A stretch of 18,436 nt of DNA from Pseudomonadota bacterium. GTDB taxonomy: Bacteria; Pseudomonadota; Gammaproteobacteria; UBA4575. Made by a program: the position numbers and the translations under genes. The stretch is from NCBI GenBank assembly GCA_009839635.1, contig VXPJ01000141.1:1-18436 (forward strand). Reading direction: 5' to 3'. The notes under the pieces were generated by a model. It saw only the letters and a list, made by a program, of their open reading frames with translations. It searched no databases and was not told where the DNA came from. Shown here piece after piece: positions 14,874 through 18,436 of the stretch; the stretch's first letter is position 1; each line of letters begins with the position of its first letter.

Positions 14874-17333
14874 ATGACTGATGTCCCACTAGCTCAAGAC
14901 ATCGTCACGCGCGACCCGGTCTGCGGGATGACCGTCGACCCGCAAGCCGGGAAGCCCTGTTTCGAGCATGACGGGCGCACGTATCATTTTTGCCACGATG
15001 GTTGTCGTGACAAGTTCATGATGGACCCTGAACCCTACATCGAGGCGGTCGATCCCGTTTGCGGCATGAAGGTCAACCGCGCTACGGCAAGTTTTATCAC
15101 GAGACACATGGGCCAGTGCCATTATTTCTGCTCTGGCCATTGCCTGGGTAAGTTCGAGACTGATCCCGACGCTTACCTGGAAGGCCACTCGGCAGCAGAA
15201 CCTGTACCGGAAGGTACACTCTATACCTGCCCGATGGATCCTGAAATTGTGCAAGAAGAACCGGGTGACTGTCCGATCTGCGGCATGGCACTGGAGCCGA
15301 TGATGCCCACCGTTGATTCGGGCCCGAATCCTGAACTCGTCGATTTCAGGCGCAGGCTCCTGATCGGCGCGCCCCTGGCTCTGGCAGTCCTGCTGCTCGA
15401 GATGGGAGGCATGCTGGGAATTCCTTGGAATGACTGGTTCGGACCTACGGCGGTTCGCTGGCTTCAGTTTGTGTTGGCCACGCCGGTCGTGGCCTGGGTA
15501 GGCCTGCCCTTCTTCAAGCGCGGCTGGTCATCCGTGGTCACTGGCAACCTCAACATGTGGACGCTGATCGCCATCGGCACCGGTACGGCCTACGTGTTCA
15601 GCGTAGTTTCGCTGATTGCACCGGGGGTTTTTCCTGCTGAGCTGGGAAACGGTCACCCTCCCCCGCTTTATTTCGAGGCAAGTGCAGTCATCCTCATCCT
15701 GGTACTAGTAGGACAGGTGCTGGAACTGACGGCCCGTGACCGAACGGGAGATGCGATTCGGGCACTGATGGATCTCTCGCCAAAAACCGTCCGGCAGGTG
15801 ACGGCTTCGGGTGAGGCAGACGTGCCGCTTGAAGCCATCAAGACAGGAGACCAGCTTCGCGTGCGTCCCGGGGAAGCGGTACCGGTCGATGGCACCGTCA
15901 TCGAGGGGCACTCATCGGTGGATGAAAGCATGCTCACGGGCGAACCCGTTCCCGTTGAAAAAACCGAGGGCGATACGATCACCGGTGGTACGCTGAACAA
16001 GACGGGTTCCTTCGTGATGCAGGCCAAGGCTGTGGGCAGCGACACGGTCTTGTCCCGGATCATCGCCATGGTCGCACAGGCACAACGATCGCGCGCACCG
16101 ATCCAGGCACTTGCTGACAGGGTCGCCTCGTATTTTGTTCCCGTCGTCATTGCCATCGCGGTGCTTGCCTTTATTGTATGGATGGTCTGGGGTCCGGCGC
16201 CGACGCTCGGTTACGCCATCGTTTCTGCCGTCAGTGTCCTCATCATTGCCTGTCCCTGTGCACTCGGACTCGCCACACCGATGTCCATCATGGTGGCGAC
16301 AGGACGTGGCGCACAGGCGGGCGTGCTGATCCGGGACGCAGAAGCGCTGGAACGGTTTGCAAGCGTCGATGCCCTGATCATCGACAAGACGGGTACGCTC
16401 ACGGAAGGGCGACCAAGCCTGACCGATGTCGTGGCATTTGGTGATACGTCCGAGGACCGGGTGCTCGCACTGGCCGCAGCCCTTGAGCACGGTTCGGAGC
16501 ATCCGATGGCCGAAGCCGTTCTCAGGGCAGCACGGGAAAGAAACATCGAGCATCTCGCAACCGCAAACTTTGACGCGGTAACCGGCAAGGGAGTCAAAGG
16601 TCAGGTCAGCGACTCGTCGGTGGCCTTTGGCAATGCAAAGCTGATGACAGAACTGGACATCGAAGTTTCTGCTGCCCAAACCCAGTTGACCCAACTCCAG
16701 GGTGATGGCAAGACGGTCATGCTGCTGGCTGTAGATGGAGTACTTTGCGGCCTCATCGCCGTGGCGGACCGCATCAAGGAGACCACGCCCAGTGCCATCC
16801 AGGCTTTGCACACGGCGGGCCTCAAGATCATCATGGCGACCGGAGACAGCCGACAGACTGCCGAGGTGGTCGCTGCCAAGCTGGGGATCGACGAGGTGCG
16901 TGCCGAAATATCCCCTGAGGACAAGGCGACGCTTGTTGCGGAAGTCCGCAGCAGGGGGCTTTCGGTTGCGATGGCAGGCGACGGCGTGAACGATGCTCCG
17001 GCTCTGGCCGCAGCAGACGTTGGGATCGCCATGGGAAGCGGTTCCGATGTGGCCGTAGAAAGTGCCAGCATGACGTTGGTGAAAGGTGATCTTCGCGGCA
17101 TCGTGCGGGCGCGACTTCTGGCACGCGGAACCACTCGCAACATTCGCCAGAATCTATTTTTTGCCTTTGTCTACAACAGTGTTGGCGTACCCGTAGCCGC
17201 AGGCGTGCTCTTTCCCGTCTTCGGAATCCTGCTGTCTCCGATGATTGCCGCTGCTGCCATGAGTCTTTCTTCAGTCTCGGTGATCGGCAATGCGTTGAGG
17301 CTGCGTCGGATCCGCTTGTATACTGGAGGCTGA
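14874..17333 (+). CDS. copA: Copper-exporting P1B-type ATPase with YHS-YHS-HMBD N-terminus
   Basis: Inner-membrane ATPase predicted to export Cu(I) (possibly Ag(I)). Instead of CxxC-type HMA domains, the N-terminus has two YHS domains (about 14-55 and 60-102, each starting DPVCGM and continuing to a Cys/His cluster, FCHDGC and FCSGHC), then a heavy-metal-binding domain (117-143, YTCPMDPE and CPICGM). The ATPase core shows the TGEPVPVEK actuator motif, CPC at 460-462 in IACPCALGLATP, phosphorylated D504 in DKTGTLTEG, H543-P544 in GSEHPM, and GDGVNDAP (702-709). YN near the seventh helix and MSLSS in the eighth match the Cu(I) (P1B-1) signature. Its 819 residues fit this subtype. A GGATAGGA ribosome site precedes the ATG. 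sodC follows after 58 bases, so cotranscription is plausible. No metal-responsive regulator gene is adjacent. Confidence 0.94.
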   Translation: MTDVPLAQDIVTRDPVCGMTVDPQAGKPCFEHDGRTYHFCHDGCRDKFMMDPEPYIEAVDPVCGMKVNRATASFITRHMGQCHYFCSGHCLGKFETDPDAYLEGHSAAEPVPEGTLYTCPMDPEIVQEEPGDCPICGMALEPMMPTVDSGPNPELVDFRRRLLIGAPLALAVLLLEMGGMLGIPWNDWFGPTAVRWLQFVLATPVVAWVGLPFFKRGWSSVVTGNLNMWTLIAIGTGTAYVFSVVSLIAPGVFPAELGNGHPPPLYFEASAVILILVLVGQVLELTARDRTGDAIRALMDLSPKTVRQVTASGEADVPLEAIKTGDQLRVRPGEAVPVDGTVIEGHSSVDESMLTGEPVPVEKTEGDTITGGTLNKTGSFVMQAKAVGSDTVLSRIIAMVAQAQRSRAPIQALADRVASYFVPVVIAIAVLAFIVWMVWGPAPTLGYAIVSAVSVLIIACPCALGLATPMSIMVATGRGAQAGVLIRDAEALERFASVDALIIDKTGTLTEGRPSLTDVVAFGDTSEDRVLALAAALEHGSEHPMAEAVLRAARERNIEHLATANFDAVTGKGVKGQVSDSSVAFGNAKLMTELDIEVSAAQTQLTQLQGDGKTVMLLAVDGVLCGLIAVADRIKETTPSAIQALHTAGLKIIMATGDSRQTAEVVAAKLGIDEVRAEISPEDKATLVAEVRSRGLSVAMAGDGVNDAPALAAADVGIAMGSGSDVAVESASMTLVKGDLRGIVRARLLARGTTRNIRQNLFFAFVYNSVGVPVAAGVLFPVFGILLSPMIAAAAMSLSSVSVIGNALRLRRIRLYTGG

Positions 17334-17391
17334 TTATTCAGTTCTCCCATCCACCGTGCCGTAAATCGGCACAAGATCTAAAGAGGAAGTT

Positions 17392-17907
17392 ATGAAAGTC
17401 AAACCACGTCTTCTTGCAGCACTGCTGGCCCTTGTCGCATCGGTTGCAGTGTCCCAGTGGGCCATGGCCGCGAAGCAGGCACATGCCCAAATAATGAACG
17501 CAGACGGTCAGCAGGTGGGCAAGGTGATGCTCCACAGGACCCCGCATGGCACGCTACTGCACGCCAAGCTGCACGGCATACCGGAGGGAGCCCATGCATT
17601 TCATGTGCATTCGATTGGAAAATGCGAGGCGCCCTTCAAGTCCGCGGGTGGACATTTCAATCCGCACGGCCACAAGCACGGCGTAATGAGTGCCGACGGG
17701 ATGCACGCGGGTGACATGCCCAACATTCATGTGCCAGCCTCCGGAAGCCTCGAGGTCGAGATTCTAAATACAGGTCTGGTACTGGACAAATCGTTGTTCG
17801 ATGAAGACGGTGCATCCATCGTCATCCATGCAGGACCCGACGACTACCAGTCTGATCCAGCAGGAGCGGCCGGGCCACGCATTGCATGCGGGGTCATCCA
17901 CAAGTAA
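17392..17907 (+). CDS. sodC: Periplasmic Cu/Zn superoxide dismutase
   Basis: Converts superoxide to oxygen and hydrogen peroxide in the periplasm. The 171 residues start with a signal peptide (KVKPR, hydrophobic core, cleavage probably after AMA near residue 26). Metal ligands fit the family: H71 and H73 in FHVHSIG, bridging H88 in GGHFNPHG, H96, H105 and D108 (HAGD) for zinc, and H146 in IVIHAG as the last copper ligand. C78 and C166 are placed for the conserved disulfide and R163 for substrate guidance (GPRIACGVI). An AGAGGA ribosome site lies just before the ATG. It follows the copper ATPase by 58 bases; CopA could supply periplasmic copper for its maturation, which is inference from position. 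Confidence 0.95.
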   Translation: MKVKPRLLAALLALVASVAVSQWAMAAKQAHAQIMNADGQQVGKVMLHRTPHGTLLHAKLHGIPEGAHAFHVHSIGKCEAPFKSAGGHFNPHGHKHGVMSADGMHAGDMPNIHVPASGSLEVEILNTGLVLDKSLFDEDGASIVIHAGPDDYQSDPAGAAGPRIACGVIHK

Positions 17908-17958
17908 CGCGGATTTTCAGCCGGGCTTCAAGGCGGCCGAGCTTGCCGGAGAACGCCG

Positions 17959-18436
17959 TTATCCGGCCGTTTTTCTAAACGGCTGCAACAGCAAATGATC
18001 CAGCCACAGGTCGCGCGGGGTCCGGAAGTGCTTGATGCCGACTTTCATGCCAATGTGCCCGGCCTGCGGTGAGGCGCGGTAGGTTTTAAACAGGTAGTCC
18101 CACCAGGGCACATTGAAGCCGAAATTGCTGTCGGTTTCCTGTCGCACTACCGAGTGATGCACCCGGTGCATGTCCGGTGTCACGATAAAATACCGCATGA
18201 CCCGGTCCACTTTATCCGGGATGCGTATGTTCGCATGGTTGAACAGCGAGCTTGCGTTCAGCAGCACTTCAAAAGCGATTACAGCCACCACCGGAGCTCC
18301 CAGCACAAGTACCGCCGCCATTTTGATTGCCATGGACAGCACGATCTCGATGGGATGAAACCGCAAGCCGGTCGTGACGTCCACTTCCAGGTCCGCATGG
18401 TGCATGCGGTGCAGCCTCCACAAAAAATCCACATGG
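17959..18436 (-). CDS. Sterol desaturase/fatty acid hydroxylase-family protein, C-terminal part (runs off the window end)
   Basis: About 159 codons of a di-iron membrane protein of the sterol desaturase/fatty acid hydroxylase superfamily; the N-terminus lies beyond the window, and the apparent start near the edge is an internal GTG. Two histidine boxes are clear: HRMHH (18397-18411) and HRVHH (18154-18168), with NHANI between them, plus hydrophobic segments (MAAVLVLGAPVVAVIAF). It ends NVPWWDYLFKTY and a short tail. These boxes bind the iron pair that hydroxylates or desaturates lipid chains; the actual substrate cannot be told. It is convergent with sodC, with 51 bases between the stops. A 7-bp stem (17966-17983, GCCGTTT/AAACGGC) lies within its last codons without a T-run, so it may be coding coincidence. 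Confidence 0.88.
   Translation of the reverse strand, partial: HVDFLWRLHRMHHADLEVDVTTGLRFHPIEIVLSMAIKMAAVLVLGAPVVAVIAFEVLLNASSLFNHANIRIPDKVDRVMRYFIVTPDMHRVHHSVVRQETDSNFGFNVPWWDYLFKTYRASPQAGHIGMKVGIKHFRTPRDLWLDHLLLQPFRKTAG

Noticed and set aside
17966..17983. Terminator after sodC
   Set aside because: A 7-bp stem with a 4-base loop exists but has no T-run and lies in the last codons of the convergent gene, so it is not called as a terminator.

Overview
The window looks like an ordinary chromosomal segment of a gammaproteobacterium. Three things point there: type I glutamine synthetase and glycyl-tRNA synthetase subunits that read like the enteric/pseudomonad proteins, a glyQ-glyS-gmhB cluster, and a thiS-thiG-trmB cluster, with moderately GC-rich coding DNA. 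No phage, transposon, CRISPR or plasmid hallmark is visible. An environmental, possibly autotrophic or sulfur-cycle relative of the Chromatiales would fit, but that placement is inference.

Layout. 1-853 (minus): the first 284 codons of glnA, followed upstream by a textbook sigma-54 promoter (941-956) and two NtrC-type boxes (1042-1079). 1329-4866 (plus): glyQ, glyS and gmhB, tightly packed (ATGA overlap, then an 11-base gap). 4919-7082 (minus): a FIST-domain sensor protein followed 7 bases later by the aldo/keto reductase Tas. 7424-9352 (plus): an exported calcineurin-like phosphoesterase. 9353-9779: a non-coding stretch with a sigma-70-like promoter and a leader of about 240 nt that folds by eye into two adjacent stems. 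9780-11579 (plus): a SulP-STAS anion transporter starting at TTG. 11576-13378 (minus): thiS, thiG and trmB, with thiO diverging from thiS at 13453-14535. 14665-14740: tRNA-Thr(CGT). 14874-17907 (plus): a Cu(I)-type P1B ATPase with a YHS-YHS-HMBD N-terminus, then periplasmic Cu/Zn superoxide dismutase. 17959-18436 (minus): the C-terminal part of a sterol desaturase/fatty acid hydroxylase-family membrane protein cut by the window edge.

How the genes work together. glnA is under nitrogen control. ThiO, ThiS and ThiG form the glycine-dependent branch of thiamine thiazole synthesis: ThiO makes the imine from glycine, ThiS carries sulfur, ThiG closes the ring. CopA and SodC form a copper pair: export of Cu(I) to the periplasm and a copper-requiring enzyme there. 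FIST and Tas look like one transcription unit of unknown purpose.

No complete novel system is evident. The least explained items are the structured leader before the SulP gene, the FIST-Tas pair, the SulP Cys/His tail, the shortened zinc loop of GmhB, and the metal-binding N-terminus of the copper ATPase.
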